Source: Arbacia lixula (taxonomy: Eukaryota; Echinodermata; Echinoidea; Arbacioida; Arbaciidae). Taken from it: a stretch of DNA of 64,000 nucleotides. The stretch covers positions 3,949,822 to 4,013,821 of the forward strand of contig OZ022576.1 of assembly GCA_963669155.1 (NCBI GenBank). The letters are read 5' to 3'. How positions within the stretch are numbered: position 1 is the stretch's first letter; each line of letters begins with the position of its first letter. The notes beneath the pieces were generated by a model, which was not told where the DNA came from, did not search any database, and was given only the letters and a program-made list of their open reading frames with translations. Positions 45,800-61,236 of the stretch are shown piece after piece. Made by a program: the position numbers and the translations under genes.

Positions 45800-48700
45800 G
45801 TACTCAAAATATTTATCACGCGTTTGGACTGTGAGGAGTGAAGAGATCAGCGAAACCAAAAAGTACTATCACCTAGAGTGTAACGAACTTTCCTTCTCAA
45901 AAAAGTACTATCACCTACAGTGTAACGAACTTTTCTGCTCAGGTGATCAGATGGGGAAAAACTACGCTTCATCACGTGATCAACTCTTGACCAATCATAT
46001 AGCAACATTCTTAGTATGTGGAATATAATATCGACGAACGAACAGTGTTGCCTGTAATCCATTTTGATATTTTTTCGAATAACTAATTTCTCATTTCCGA
46101 TAGAGGCATACCCAGCTGTGTAAGACGCAGACCAAGCATATTTTCTTTGAAAATTCTTCAAAAACCGAATTACTATATAACCAGGAACCTGTACTGCTTG
46201 CACGGAAACCTAACGACATCTGTTTTGCACTAGCCTAATGTTCTTGATGGTAATAATTATTCCTCAACAAAGAACATAGACCATTGTATGCCACGCGTAA
46301 ACATTGTTCATATGTGCGATGCGAACAGGCATTGAATAATTAGATAATTCATTTTCTCAACATGATCATGTACAATACAATCCGAAGAGTAGATGCCATT
46401 CCATCGCGTTATTGTCACAATGTCACCATCATCATTATGGGTGTCCGTATAAATTGTAGTTCGAACCGCTCCCAAATGTTATATTATTAAAGGTAGTATT
46501 TTCATTTTGCTGGTTCAAAAATAAAGTTTCGTAAATACCACGACAAATGGAAGAAAACACCGTAAGAACATTCCTTAAACAGTCTAGTACTTGTAGACCC
46601 TCGCACTGAGAAAATAATTGTAAACATTATTAGCTGAGGAACTTCATGTAATCAATGCTGTAATCAGGAACACTATAAAGACGAATTAGTGTAATCCTCT
46701 ATACCATTGTCCTAACCACATCGGTTTCATTCTCTCATGCAGCGCTTATTGCCATCAACCAGTTGTCATTCTATCAGGAATAAACACATCCCCATTGTAC
46801 TCGATTACATGTATAGTCTGATACCAAAAAAATACTTAACCAACACCCATTCATTCAATCAGAAATAATAATACTAGTTAAGAAAGTATAATGACAAATA
46901 CTTATTTAGCACAGTATTAACGAGGTTCGTGATGAGGGATGATTAGGAAGGGAAACAATCATTAAACGGATGACTCCAACTAATTTGCATTGGAAAGGGC
47001 GACTGAGTCTTATAATGATTAGATGTTTCTTAAAACAACAAATGTGGGCCGAACACTGTTTTTCCTGTTTCTGTCTTTTATTACCGACCATCTGGTATCG
47101 TATCCTTAAAACATCATAACAAAAGAACACTTACGATACTACAAGCCTGGTAGGCAAACTAGACATACTGTATGATTTTTCTGCTGTATATGAATTCTAC
47201 ATCACTAGCAAGTTGTCAAAGTGAAACTTTATCTTCAGCTCATTCCAAGGGGTGCACTTCATTTAAACATCCAGTCGACCTAAACGAGAAGGAGTCCAGT
47301 TTCACATCACGGTCGCGATACGTTTGTTATACATTGCCATACGGCAACACTAACACGGAGTTATAATCTTGTGTAAATTATGTTTGTATTACTTTTATCA
47401 CACACTTAGTTGCTTAACCATGTCTTGTCGCACGATATGAATTCTTCCTTTTGTTCTTGACCCTCCTGCCTACCCCTCCACCCCACCCCTCATGTATACC
47501 CACCCCTCCACCTACCTGACCTATATCTCCCCTTGGCCATTCTTTCCCTAGCCCCACAGTTAAATATTTTTTCATCTTTTCTCCCTCCCTACACAGTCCT
47601 CACCATCCAACCAGTAATATAAACATGTTTCTATGTATTGTAATGACATAAACTAAATCATACAAAATCAAGTAACAAATAGGTTGCCATGCACTGACGT
47701 GTTTGCTATGATTCGTTTTTTTGTTTTGTTAGACATTGTAAGTTTATTTGACAGCGATGCATCTGTTAAGTTGCCCAACTTCTAAATAAATTCATGTTAA
47801 AAGTCATGAATTGATTAATATGCTTTATGAATTCGCCATTTGCCTAACCTGCCTAACATCTTGTTTGCATTATAGTATATTGCTGGTAGTAGGGCTGAAC
47901 TAACATGCTTCAACTCAATGTTAGGAAATGAAAATATTGTTCTCAGCTAAATGTTCTTTGTTTCATTTCCACTCTTTTTTTTGGCCCCTTTCTCGACTGC
48001 ACGCCGCCCACCCTTTCACCTATCCACCCCGCCCTATCATCACCGTCACTATCATCACATCATCACGATCCTCACGATCGGCACCACTGTTCAATCATCT
48101 CATTTCGACCCATCCTAATTTCGCCCTACTCCACATCGCCACACTTTCCTGTCCCATTCACCACCTTGCCTGCTTTTCATAGACTATCATATACAGCAGG
48201 AAACGTGCTTATGAGCAATAATTATTTCAAGGCAAGTACGAAAAGTGTTGGCCGTTGAGTGTTGTGGAGTAGTTGGATGTAAAGCGAATTTGTGTATCCC
48301 GAGTCAGAACCCGAAATACATGGTGTTTCTTGTCGCTTTGATCACTGTGACGTGCTCGAATGAATCTGGGCGGATCTAGGCCCCCAAACCATGGACCCTA
48401 TGCCCAAACCTTTCCCAGACTCTGCCTAAGATCAGTCTCTAGAATCCTGAAAACAAACACAGGAGAGAGGACGAATAGTGAATGATTAAAGCATTGCACA
48501 TTGCTAGTGTCGGTAAGATAATTTCTTATGTAAACCAAATTACTTTATAATTGCATTTTTCCTGAAATATTCACCAATCGTTTTTTGTGGGGTAGGGGGT
48601 CTGATACCCTACACTCAAATTGTAAAACGAGTGCCTTTGTTTCCCCGTTCTGACATAAAGAAAATTTTGGTGTCTGTCACCTTTAGGGGCATTGATAGAA

Positions 48701-51240
48701 AATACAATCTGTGCATTATACAGTTTGCGAGACGTTCATTATTCGAGCACTGTCGCAGCACTGTTAAATAATTGTTTATCATGCTCCGTAGTTGCCTTTC
48801 CATTTTTGTTTTATCAGTTCTTTTTTTTTTTTATGTTGAACATATATCCTTTAGCTCTTATTTCATTATTTGCTTTTTTTTTCTTGGAGAGATCTAGGAG
48901 TGCTTTGGTTCATTGAGGGGAGGGTATCGCAAATGGAAGGTAAACATGGTCGAGAATGATTTTATACCCAATGAATATTATTGGGTGTAAATCATTATGT
49001 TATAAACTACAACTACTGTATACACATTTCAAGTTCAAAGCAACTCTATCTTTTTTTTTTTTTAAATTGAAGTGTGTAAAATGCTGGAAATCATTCATCC
49101 TATGATACACGCTTGATGCAGAGTGAATCTAAAAACTTCAGCAGGTATTGATGAATAATCCTTGTTTCATATTGCCATTTGATCGATCATATATTAGGGT
49201 TAGTAGACCAGAGGTTATTTTGATTCCACCTTCACAAAATACTTCACAAAATGCAAAAACCACAATACTCAACAACACTCAAACCACCACGTTTGAATCC
49301 CGTCTCGCGCGCTCTGCTGTACGTATTACATTATATATGCGCAATTCGCAAATACTCGGCTTGTTTGACACATTTGAAAAACAATTGCAAAGAAGTTACA
49401 ACTCGAATCAAGCTGAAATTTACACATCAAAAAGTCAAAGAAAATCATAACTTAAAGGATGTCATCATTTTGTAGAAGTAAGTTTCGAGAAATTTCATCA
49501 ATTATCAGTCTTGTAACAATCCTTTGAATATTTAATGCGATTTTCACTTTTGAGCAAATTTGGAACGGACAATTTGTGTGTATCAGATATTTAATTCAGA
49601 AGACAACAATGACATGGAATTGCGTGTCACACCTGTCAACCATTAGCAACTTCCTTTACAGTGTCATTCATATTTCATGATGGTAGAAGAAAAAAAAACA
49701 CAACTTACTGGTTGATGCGTGTGATGCACGATAAGCATTGTTGTGTTCTGAATTAATCATTTAATACCCACAACTTTTTACGTCCAAATTAATTTGTCCA
49801 ATATCCATAATAATCCATTGATATTTACAGGCTTACTGCAAAAATGATAATTGTTAGAAATGTCACGAAAGCTGCTTCTAATTAGATTTACAATTTGATT
49901 CGAGCTGTTACTTATATCAACACCTAGTATACTCGTATAGCTACGTCAAACCAGTAATGAGTCGGTGGGCCCGAACTCTCGATAGCTAAATTTCTCTCTG
50001 TTTTAAATCAATAAAATAATTTCAATAGACCAAGTATGGATGTAAGCTCGGAATGAAATGTGTATGACATGAATCTCTTTTGACATTGGAACAAAGAGTT
50101 TGTGTGATGATGTTTGAAATTTATCGTTATTATTGTGTGCCGTGACCCCTACATCTCTGTTTTGATGGTGTTAATTCCAGACATTTGTATTCTTTGTTCA
50201 ACAAGTTGATTTACATACGTTCTAAATGTACGACCCGCCTTCCATCACCAGTACCTGGATTCAAGGGGAAATGGTCATTCATCATAAGTTGATTTTGAGA
50301 AAAGCAGAACAAATCCGAGAAACAAATTGGTTAAAGTTTGAGAAAAGTACCGGACGTATCGTAAGAAAAGTGTGAATATTTTTTTTGATAATACGTCAGA
50401 TTTTTCTTATATTCTTTCCAATCTTTTTCTCGAATTATTTCAGGGTTTCATTTCCCTTAATTAAGTAAGTCGGAGTTTACTACTCTTTCCGGAATATGGT
50501 TCGCGAAGTCTTCCATTCGACACGGACGTAATTAATATCATATTGGTGTTTAATTATAAGAATGATATGAATTAAGACGACTAATATAGGAATATCTAAT
50601 GTATGGTTGCTTAATTTTTCTCGTATCTTGTTTTATTTCATCCCTTTACCAGAAAACAGCCATTAATCCTACTAACCTCAAATTTCTACATTGCCCGCAT
50701 TGTTTTGGGAACTTCATTCCTTTTACATGCACCAAGTGTCTTGACAGTTTAGCTGTTGTTGTTTATAGTTGTCTCCCTTATTTATTCTGTTTGTCTGTAT
50801 ACATGTGCATGTTTTTATGCCGGCTTTACAGCACTGATTAAATTATCATAATTTTGCACGAATGGTGCGCATTGTTCCAACTAATTCAGTTATATTATTT
50901 TTCTCCACCGCGACATAATTTTCAATAATCAAAATCATGCAAGTGATAACAGTACTGAGATGTTAAAAGCATGATAATGAAAAGAGGCAGAAAGTAATAA
51001 CAGCAACAAAAAAAAAAGAAGAAGAAATGATTTAGAATGAAGACGCAGAAGAAGAAAGAGAGGAAGAAGAAAATGGGGAGAAAGATATTAATACATATTA
51101 TCATAATGACCATTACGACCACCACCATCATCATCATCATTGTGTTTCTAAAATTATATATATCGCAAAGATTAATACTTATGTCTCACTTTTCCTCCTT
51201 CCAACTTCTTGTACCTAACTTTCGTACCCTCTCTCGTTGG
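45800..51240. other. Intergenic, no gene seen
   Basis: AT-rich DNA with a short tandem near 45852-45935 (AAAAAGTACTATCACCTA-like units, two copies) and a GAA-rich patch at 51010-51080. Short open frames are scattered, but none is protein-like. Confidence 0.4.
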
Positions 51241-51242
51241 TA

Positions 51243-51446
51243 GCCTGGCTTCCAGCCGTTGGACATATCTGAGCCAAACCGACAAATAGAGTCTAGTGCT
51301 CTAAGACTAGTCAATGTATCATCTTGCTCCTTTTTTCAGTCGGAGAGCTGAAGAAGGAATTGAGAATGATTAGTCTACTGCAGCCAGACCTGTTTATTGA
51401 ATATTGTGGTTTGGATTAAAAATGACCAAAAGCCTGGAAGCCAGGC
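51243..51446. mobile_element. Small inverted-repeat element, about 200 bp
   Basis: GCCTGGCTTCCAG at the left end and its exact reverse complement at 51434-51446 bound a noncoding interior. The size and layout fit a miniature transposon. No target duplication was clear. Confidence 0.45.
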
Positions 51447-52135
51447 AATCTCGATGGCAAAATGTTATCTGAATGTCTGTTCTTCCTCCAGTATAATCGT
51501 TAATGCACGTTCCACTTGTACAATCATGTTCACTCATGTTTATGTCATCTCTATTTCGCATCTATTTCCATATCGCCATGCCGAATTCCTGCAGGGGATG
51601 CGTCAGTAATAGAAGCCTCTGTAGTTTGGTAATCAGCGATTGAATTCTCAGCCTTTCCCTCCTTCTGTCTTGCTCCCAGTCCTCCCATATATCAAATTCA
51701 TGTGACAAAATTATATCTGTGTCCATATAAGAGCTCGGCAAATTGTATTACTATTATATTATATATATTGTTATATATTATATATTATTTTTATTAGTTT
51801 ATTTATTAGTTAGTCACGCCTTCTTCGGTCTCCTCCATGTCATACTGTACGTATAAAGTCGCACCGGGTTGCGCCTTCGTTTTTCTCAAATACATGTATA
51901 CTCAAATTGCACTTATAGGCCTAAACAAAAGCCTAAAAGAAACAACTAGATATGTTTAATATGTACATGTATGAATGAGATGTAATACTGTAAATGCCGC
52001 TTGATATATTTGGGGAATATAGTGCAAATTATTGGTCCATTGGTGTTGGGTGATGAGTGATAGAGGCGGTAGAGAAATGTGGTAAACTTTGAGGAATTAG
52101 AAGGGTACACACGTACATAATTATACAAAATTTGT

Positions 52136-52138
<3 letters not shown>

Positions 52139-52176
<38 letters not shown>
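52139..52176. repeat. GA microsatellite
   Basis: Uninterrupted AG dinucleotides, about 18 units. Confidence 0.95.
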
Positions 52177-52178
<2 letters not shown>

Positions 52179-53149
52179 GTTGCTGTTATAATTACAGGAA
52201 GAAACAAACAATGATTAATGGATATTGCTGGATCATAATACCCAATATTATTGCCCTTTTCTCTTAAATCTCAAATCCAGGGTAACCATGACAACTACTA
52301 CAGTGAATGTGGTCACTTCCTTTTTGCTTTTTATTCATTTCAGCGATCTGTTTTGATATTGGTGTTGATTATTATAGGAAAGCTTAGCGATATCCTTCTT
52401 ACCTGTCAAATCAGTAGTTTTTATTAATTCAGATCCATGTTCACCATATTTAATTCTAACAGTCTGACTGCATTATACAGTAGAGTGTTACATTGCTACG
52501 ACTGTGTCTGTGTCTGTGACTGTGATTGGCTGCTGCGTTCGATGCATAGGCCTATTTCGTCCCGTCCATCTGTATGTTACAATAGGACATACCGATGGCA
52601 AGTCATATTCACAAACTTGACAAGGAAAAACGCTTTAATAGGACATGCAGACAACACGTCACAGTCGTAACAATCTGTGTTGCGTAACATCCCACCCCAA
52701 GCTTCCTAGAAGGAGTTAAACCTTTGTTGCATTTCTGCCCGAGCAAGCATGGTAAAAACAAAACAAAACAAAAAACACATGCCTAGTAGGATTTTGTCTT
52801 GCCTAGAAGGGATTAACTCTTTATGTGCTACGGTTGCTTTTTGAGTTTTGTCAAACTCACACCCCTTAATATAACAGCATTTAGCCTGGCATAGAAGGAG
52901 TTTACAGGTTCAGTTTGCTTTATAGGTTTTTCGTTCAGTGCTTTGAGCTCCAAATCCGATATCATCAGACTCGCATGCAGTCGTTCTTGCCACAGTTTTG
53001 ACCCCGCTTCATGAGTCCACTTCCTTCGTCACGTTTCCTGGGCTGATATAGATTACATGTCCGATTAGCATAGACACCAAAAAGGGTTTTGTTTTGTTGT
53101 TGGTGATGGGCGGGAGGAAGTTAGAGGGATAGTTATGTATGATGTGTAT

Positions 53150-53153
<4 letters not shown>

Positions 53154-53214
<61 letters not shown>

Positions 53215-53360
53215 GGAGACAGAGAGAGAGAGAGCGAGAGAGAGAGAGACAGAGAGAGACAGACAGAGAGAGACAGAGAGAGAGAGAGACAGAGAGAGAC
53301 AGAGGGAGACAGAGAGAGACAGAGACAGAGACAGAGACAGACAGACAGACAGAGAGAGAT
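53154..53360. repeat. Compound GT then GA/GACA microsatellite
   Basis: GT repeats switch at about 53180 to GA repeats with CAGAGAGA and GACA interruptions that continue for 180 bases. Confidence 0.95.
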
Positions 53361-56300
53361 GCGGAGGGTTATGGCGGCGGTGGGGAGCAATTATAAAGGA
53401 AAGTAGGGTGGAGAAAACCCAATATATAATATTTCATTGATTTGTGGCTTTTCACTTACAAATTATTTTGCTTATTAGTATGCATTATTGTGTTTTATTT
53501 GTTCATTTGTAAATTCATGTCGTCATTCATTATATCATTGGCGTTTACGCATTAAGCAGTTGTACGCATAGTGATCAATTAGCTGTAAACAGTTGATGAT
53601 TTTGGTTTCAATATTTGCTTTTGCATATTGGGCTTATATCATAATACATCAGTTATCTTTTTAACTCTCATTCCAATCTTGAGTCTCACTAGTACATTTG
53701 ATACCCTTTCTGTAACAGCAGGATTTCGTATGCATCTTTAATGACAAGACGGATATTCTAAGAAGAAAGTTTTCCGATACAAAATTAAAATCGCTGAAAG
53801 AAGTTACCAAGTACTGAGTATCACTAGTAAATAGGGCCTTACATATACAGTTTTACATATGAAATACCAAAGATATAGTCCTACTGTAATACGTGTACCA
53901 AATCTTTTAGCAAACATAGTTAAAATCCAACATGACTGTGGTTAGATGCACTAAACGGAAAAAAAAACACAAAGAAAAATAAGTATAGTTGGCCAATCCT
54001 CTTTATAAGAGAAATACTTATTTTGTGTAATGTTTTACCCTTTACTCTCCCTTCTTCTCTGTTGTTACAGACTTTGATTCCTGATAACAAGTGTGCGAGA
54101 GAGTCGGATAAAAACTCAAAGCAGGCAACACCGATAAGTCGTATAGCGCCCTCTATTAACACAACTTCAACTCTACATGTACGAAGGCTCTATTTCGGTG
54201 GCGAAATAATGGAATCGCGGACTTTATCTTGCAAGTTGAATGATTTGGTGTCACCAAACTAGTAGTATTAATTAAGATTGTCAAAAACGAATGAAATCAT
54301 CCTTCTTTAGTACAATCATCGTAAGTATCTCGACTATAATGTTGGTGTGTTTTTTTATCATTGATGACTAATGTGTATGATTATTGCCGCATTCTTGGTA
54401 TCACAATTTGTTTTAGATCAGTATGATCAATATAATTATTGTTACTATTATCATTATCATCGTCATTATCATCACTACTACTATTATGCTCAATTGTTTC
54501 TTAATTAATATGTTACAATATGATTATCATGTATCGCAAGCTCTCTGCGTTTTGTATTAATCACATTTCAGCTTGTTGCAGCTTATGAGAGTAATATTAC
54601 ATATAAATATTTTACCAATCTTGCCGTAAAATGATGCATTATTTAATAGAATAGCGTTATATCAAATCTCCATTTCGAGGCTTAACGCAAATTGAATTGG
54701 GCTCCCGTATGTAAAAGAAAAGTGGATTGCAATTTTCCGATCAATTACAAAGTTGTCATCTATTGCAAGTATCTCTATTACAAAGCAATCACTGATATCC
54801 ATTAGAAGTTCTAGCCAGTGTGTAATATTTCAATCAATAGAGCCACGGAAGCTACGATATATTGCAAGTTAAGACTAATTTCCATGGTAACTTCTTTATT
54901 TTTTTTTCTTCATGATACGGATGTTCGATAGATATCTATTTTACAATCAATACGTACGATTGATATTGATCTTACGATATGATGTGACTCTTTCTGATAC
55001 GGGCCCCTGGTATTGATTTTAAATTTGATTTAACTTTGAATTGAATTTGAATACGATACTGATTTATTCTGATCTGAAAGGTCTTTAGTAAATTAGCGTC
55101 AGTAACCAAATTGTTCTGAAGCCATCATTGTATAGGTCTACATATCCTATTCGGAATACACGACATTCCATTGCCTCTACCATGTTTATACTAATAAACA
55201 TAATAATTTATACATGCTTAATCAAGTGGTAAGTTAAATTTGAAGACATTCAAGTTTGTTAGACCTACATGCTCACAATTATGCTCGTTCGCACAAAAAC
55301 ATGAAGCCGCCCACAAAACGTGCAGCTACTCAATGGTCTAATCTTAATGACTTACGGTTTTCCTTTACTCTTCCACAACCGTGTTTTTTTTTTAAGATTT
55401 CTTTTAAATGATGAACCTGTGACTTTTCATTGCTTGAGTTTTATTTGAGTTGAGATACATTATCATGGTTACAACCGCCAAGACGCATGACATAAAAAAC
55501 CCCGATATTATAAAGAAGTGATTACAGTTGTTATGTACCATAGTAACCACTGACTCGTGCAATACTACATTTAACCTCTAGTAGAGTACCGTGTATTAGA
55601 TTGTGTTGTGTTGTGTTGTGATCTTGATGGTAAGAACGGCCATGTAGACATGTCGAGTACTCATAATTGTACTCATACGATTGACTAATGATAAGTGCCA
55701 TATAGATATAAGTGATCCTTCAGAGCTGCGGCTAAGAGTCTTAAGACGTAAACCCTCTTCGCTGAAATTGATCACGCTGACTAGGGAATAACGTGCTTAC
55801 GACAAGATTATTTAGAATATAAACATAAAATTTAGAGAAGAAGGAGAAAGTTGAAAGTTCGAGGAAAAGGGTGACCATTACAATAATAATTGAAAAATTA
55901 CGTCAAACATATCAAAGCTTATATTTGGGGAGGTGCATTTTTTGTGTAAAATGAGTGCGCGTGTGCGCATGCGTGTTGTAAGTTGTGTACATGACGCATA
56001 TGTGTATCTTGTGTTGTGTTGTGTGTGAGTGTGTGTGTGTGAATATTTTATCCTGAATTTCACTTCATCCTTAACAATTTAAAGCACCAAAATGCATCTT
56101 TTAAGAAATGTAGAGATTTATCAATGGTTTAGCTGGTACTACTCATAATTACAAAGTTGTGATCAGGAATACATTTTCCTCTCATATCAAACTATACATC
56201 ATCTGCCTATCTGCCTAAATTCAAGATTTGTTATGTCCTATCAGGTGCAAAGCTCGAGGATAGTCCCGAGATCCAATCATGTCATGTATTTGATATCAAT

Positions 56301-57446
56301 CTATTCTATTCTTGATGTGTGTACTCTGTCATAGTACAATTGATCTTCCATCACCAAATAGTTGCAGTACAGTTTGTTTTTCATCAGATAGCTAGTGTAA
56401 ATCAAAATATGGTCCCAGACGTCCTGGTTTGAATCTCTTGCATTGTTTTGTGAACAATCTGAAATGTTGTAGGTGGGAAGGTTCGTTTTGGTTTGGCTAT
56501 TTGACATGGTAGAAAATATAGATTGTTCATACATCGTGTAAACCTGTCAGCTTTGAGTGTACGAGGGGAGAGGGGAGGGGTCGGTAGGGTGAGATATTTG
56601 GTTGAGAGAAGGAGAGAAACAGAGATAGATATTCACAGAGCATGAAGAAAGGCAGAGAAAGCGAGTGAGAAAGAGAAAGAGTGTGTGATGGAGAGAGAGA
56701 AACAGAGAGAGAGAGAGAGAGAGGGGGGGGGAGGAGGGGGTGTAGAAGTGTGGGGGGGAGGTGGCAATGGTCAGAAATATTGTAATATATTTGTGATGAC
56801 CACATGAGTAATATCAAGTTATTTTCCCATTTTCCAATACAATTGATATATTTCCCCTAAATTGAAAAAAGGGATATCATTGCTATACATGTATTTACAT
56901 GTATTCTAACGATTGACCATTCTAGATATCTGTACTTCATTATTCAACGTTCGAATGGTGTTTTAGTTAGTGCAAAATGTATGTGAAAAGTGTAAATATT
57001 TCATTGAAAACAAATCCCATATATATTCTTCGTAACTGTAGTTGTTGAATATGTTCAATTGAATGAAATAAAATGGAATGTTATATTTGTCATTGTAAAC
57101 ATGATCGTGTAAATTATGTTATCTTAATGTTGTCAGTCATACAGATGGAAGAAAATGGATGGAAAAGAGAGAACAAGCTTGATCAACACGTAAACAAGTG
57201 AGTCCCTTGTGAATGTGGTGTGAGAGCATTTTCAGGTCTCTTCTCATGAGTTGAGAACACCATTGAAATGCTAATGAACATGAATGTACCATATTTGACA
57301 TAGCGATGCTAGAGCATCATGAACACAATGTGGATGAAATTCACGCTAAAACATGTTTTTCTATGTCTACCCATCCCCTCCTCAATAGGTCTATCTGTAT
57401 GTTTCCTTGTTTCCCTGTCTATCTCTGCCACCGCCTCTCTCTCTCT

Positions 57447-57449
<3 letters not shown>

Positions 57450-57509
<60 letters not shown>

Positions 57510-57514
57510 CCCAC

Positions 57515-57587
<73 letters not shown>

Positions 57588-57640
57588 ATCTCTTTATCTC
57601 TCTCTCTCTCTTTATCTCTTTCTCTCTCTCTCTTCCCCTT
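57450..57640. repeat. Compound TA then CT microsatellite
   Basis: About 28 TA units (57451-57506) are followed after CTCCCCACCCCC by more than 35 CT units, then TTTATCTC-interrupted CT repeats. Confidence 0.95.
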
Positions 57641-60600
57641 TCTCTCTCTGTAACTTTCCCTTTTCTCTCCTCTCGATCACCCCACCCCTTTCTCTCTCTT
57701 CCCCTTTCTCTCCATCCTCCCTCGATTCACTTATCTCCCTTTCATCCATCCACCATGTCCGCCAAATGTGAATAACACACTCATAAAAATACTTTTTTTA
57801 AATGAGACAACGTTTTTATTCAGCACACTTTATTCAAATAAAAGGAACAATAATTATTTCAAAGAAAGAAAGAAACTTTGTGGCATGTAGCAGATTGAAC
57901 TTCTAATATGTATGTGGTTTTGCTTTTTTTTAGTGTAAATTATATGCGATTTCAATATTATACGTAGGGATGAAGTACATATCATTACACATTTTAACAT
58001 TCTTCTTCAGACCTCTTTTTTCGCTCTCTTTTTTCCCCTCGCCCTCTCTCTTTCTCCCCTCGCCCTCTCTCTTTCTCCCCGTCCCCTCTCTCTTTCTCCC
58101 CCTCTCCTCTCTCTTTCTCTCTCTCTCTCTCCTTCTCATTCTTCACATATCTACACGCCTCTTTGTGGTATGGTGACAAGGTCTATCGGATCGGAAGTTC
58201 TGATTGGGACTCATTAAAAATTGGGCACCAATCTGGGGCCCAAAGGCACTGTCCCTTAGTTGTGACACCAGGGGTGGGGGAGGGGAAGATCCAAAGCGAT
58301 GACAGCTCAAATACATTAATATTTATACAAAATCAAACATTGACCATGACCCATGAAAGGAGTATTGCCATTTCCTGTCCAAGCTTTCATGACTGAAAGA
58401 ATGACGGGAAGAATAGGGGGGTGTGCATAATTATAGGCCTAGGACATCAATCGCATATTTAGACTGTGTTAGCAAAACTTGATTTTCTCTCAGTCATAGA
58501 TTGCGGAATATCATCTAGCACATGTCATTTATTTTAGTCGATTGTAAATACCTGTTGCAAAAAATAACTTGTTTTTAAAAATATGTAAGATGCACCTCAT
58601 TACGCATTCTACAGTATTTCTCTTTCGTTTGACACATCATTCATCAATTACGTTCTCTTCGTAAACAAACACAGTTAATTACAGTTAGGTCATGTAAGTA
58701 CTGGCTCAACAATCTGAAGGGAAAACTAGACAGATAATGACAGGAGCAATCCCCGTCCTAATAAAATGTGCTGGATAAAGAAAGCCGTTGTGCTGTCAAT
58801 GTAGTGCCTGGTTGGAATGATCGTGTGTATAAGCTGCTTAAAACTAACAAGAACATGCACAGTGATAACCATGACAACGATTAAATTTAAAAGCTGGCAA
58901 ACAGGTAAAACCAATGACAAAGAAGTAGTGTACGAAAGTGGAAAATTGAGCACGAATATAAATTTTAAAGTGCGAGTTCTCTGTTTTTGAATAAGTGCCA
59001 GCTATTTCATCTACTAACGTTGTTACCATGGTAACTTTGTGACTATCTGCACAGAAACGCAAACAGGAAACTGTGCAACAAACGAAACTATACCTAATGG
59101 AAGAAAGTGTGGCTAGTGCTGTTCTCGTAAATTAAAACAAACCTGATTGAACGACGTAAACGGGTTTCACAAATAAAGCGCCAGTCGATATTTGCTGGGT
59201 TACCTAACCCATTTCTGTGAGGGCCTATGACGCTGGTGACGACTTACAAGATAGCCGAATGATTTCTTTTTGACGGGTTTTCCCCATGTTTCTTGCATTA
59301 TCGTGTACTAACTATACGAAACGGCGATAGCATGTACAGTCCTTCTGCATGGTGAAGGGAGATATGTACAGTTTGGTCAGGGGTGACCATCGCCAGCTCG
59401 GTCAAGCAACTATTTACAGATGGCATGACAAGTGTAGCATGTGCCATTCTTAAATATTCCCTCTCTTAAATCTTAAGAAACTACAGTCTTTCATATGTAA
59501 ATGTATACTTTGTCAGCCAAGTGCTTACACGAGGCTTTTAAAATGTCGTAAAACAGCAAAAAGAAGACTTCTGCCCCAGACTGCTCTTGCATGAGATACA
59601 TATGCGATAATTATTCGCTCATCCAATCATGACATCACCTTGTGAAGTAAACGACGTGTTTTGAAACAAATTACTCATCAATAACAAGATACTCAGATTT
59701 CACATATCACACGCACTTTGAAAATATCGGCTTTTAACCTGATTATCTCTCTAAACTTTTCAATAAATTTGGAGAGCAAATCAATTATGAATGACTTTCA
59801 TTTCCATAAAGTCATGATATTTTGTTTACCTCTTCCAATGTTGTGGATTTTGGTCATACGACCAGTGGTGATAATAATGACAAGAACAACAATGAACATT
59901 ATTACGATCATATTAACCATGATAGTGATGATGACAACATTCACTCATTTTCACCTTCATGAAATATATACTTTGTATTTTCAACAAAACCATATAAGAT
60001 GAACTGTCATACCATCTCTCAACTGGAATCTGTCAATAAGGGGATTTCCCTCTCGTAAATACGTGAACGGGCGATTTTACTCGCTTTTCAAAGATGTTTG
60101 CATTTTCTAACGCCCATTTCTAGCATTCGGGTTAATATCAACGAGCATTCATAACGGTATACATATCGTTTTGTACGTTGCATTACTCATTAAATAATGA
60201 TATAATGATATAATACATGTATTTTGATAGAATGTAGTGAAATAACTGCACAAAATAATTTCTTTCTTCATCTAGATGCACCAGAAATATATTACATGGT
60301 TTTACATATGTACAATATATTCATATAATATCTGATGAAAAACTTACATTAAAGCGTAGATAAATACATGACTGATAGATTGGGCCATTGATAAACGTAT
60401 GGATGGCGGAACCCCGTTATGAAAGATACTTTGATTTGACATTAATGACAATAAATAAAGGTACCAAATATGACGTAACGTACAATAAATCAAGAAGGTG
60501 AAATACATATTTAATAAATTCGTGAGTTAAGAATGCGTAATTTTTTTTAAAGATTTTATAACCATGGTATTACAGTTTTGGAAAATAAATGTAAATGCCT

Positions 60601-61159
60601 GCCTGTTAATGTACCAATCACACTTATTTGATAAACATTGATCCTAGATAATAAGGAAATCTCAAGTTAACACATACATGTATCCGTTTTTCTAGTCTTG
60701 ATGATACTGTCTAAGTGTGACGCTCGGTATTTGTACATTTTGACGTACTTTAATCATATGTACATGTATGTATGTGTTTTGGCCCTTTTAATGTATACAT
60801 ATACCTTGAGAAACATGAACCATCATTGAAAAGCAATACTTTAACAAGAAAACATCTCGACAATTGTGCTTCATTCAATGGCGACCTCCCTGATCCCAGA
60901 TACCATATCTAGAATCGGGGAAGCTGGTGGGATAAACACAATGAAGTTGCTCGATTAATCTTCTTCATCGTGATTACTACTTCTCTTTTATGCTTGGAAT
61001 ATTTCTTTTCCATTACCATGGTTACACTAAGAGATTAGATACTAGACATGGTTAGGAAAATAGAACATGAACATGACAACTAATCAAACACAATCCTCAA
61101 GGTCTCAATAAAGAAAATAAACGACGTTCAAGATTAAAAAAAAAAATTCTAACAAATCG

Positions 61160-61198
61160 TGACACAACGTTTCGTGAGGATGATGATGATGGTGTTGT

Positions 61199-61233
<35 letters not shown>
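61160..61233. repeat. GAT trinucleotide microsatellite
   Basis: GATGAT repeats, interrupted once by GGTGTTGTT. Confidence 0.9.

Positions 61234-61236
<3 letters not shown>

Noticed and set aside
49270..49300. tRNA-like B-box (GTTTGAATCCC)
   Set aside because: No A-box or cloverleaf arms could be paired around it.
53133..53440. Open frames of about 85-100 codons on both strands
   Set aside because: They are translations of GT and GA dinucleotide repeats.
57306..57775. Open frames of 115-150 codons rich in YI and SL
   Set aside because: They are produced by TA and CT microsatellites.
60880..60960. Short exon-like frame beginning MATSLIPDTISR
   Set aside because: Only about 26 codons, no flanking splice sites that fit, and no recognisable likeness.
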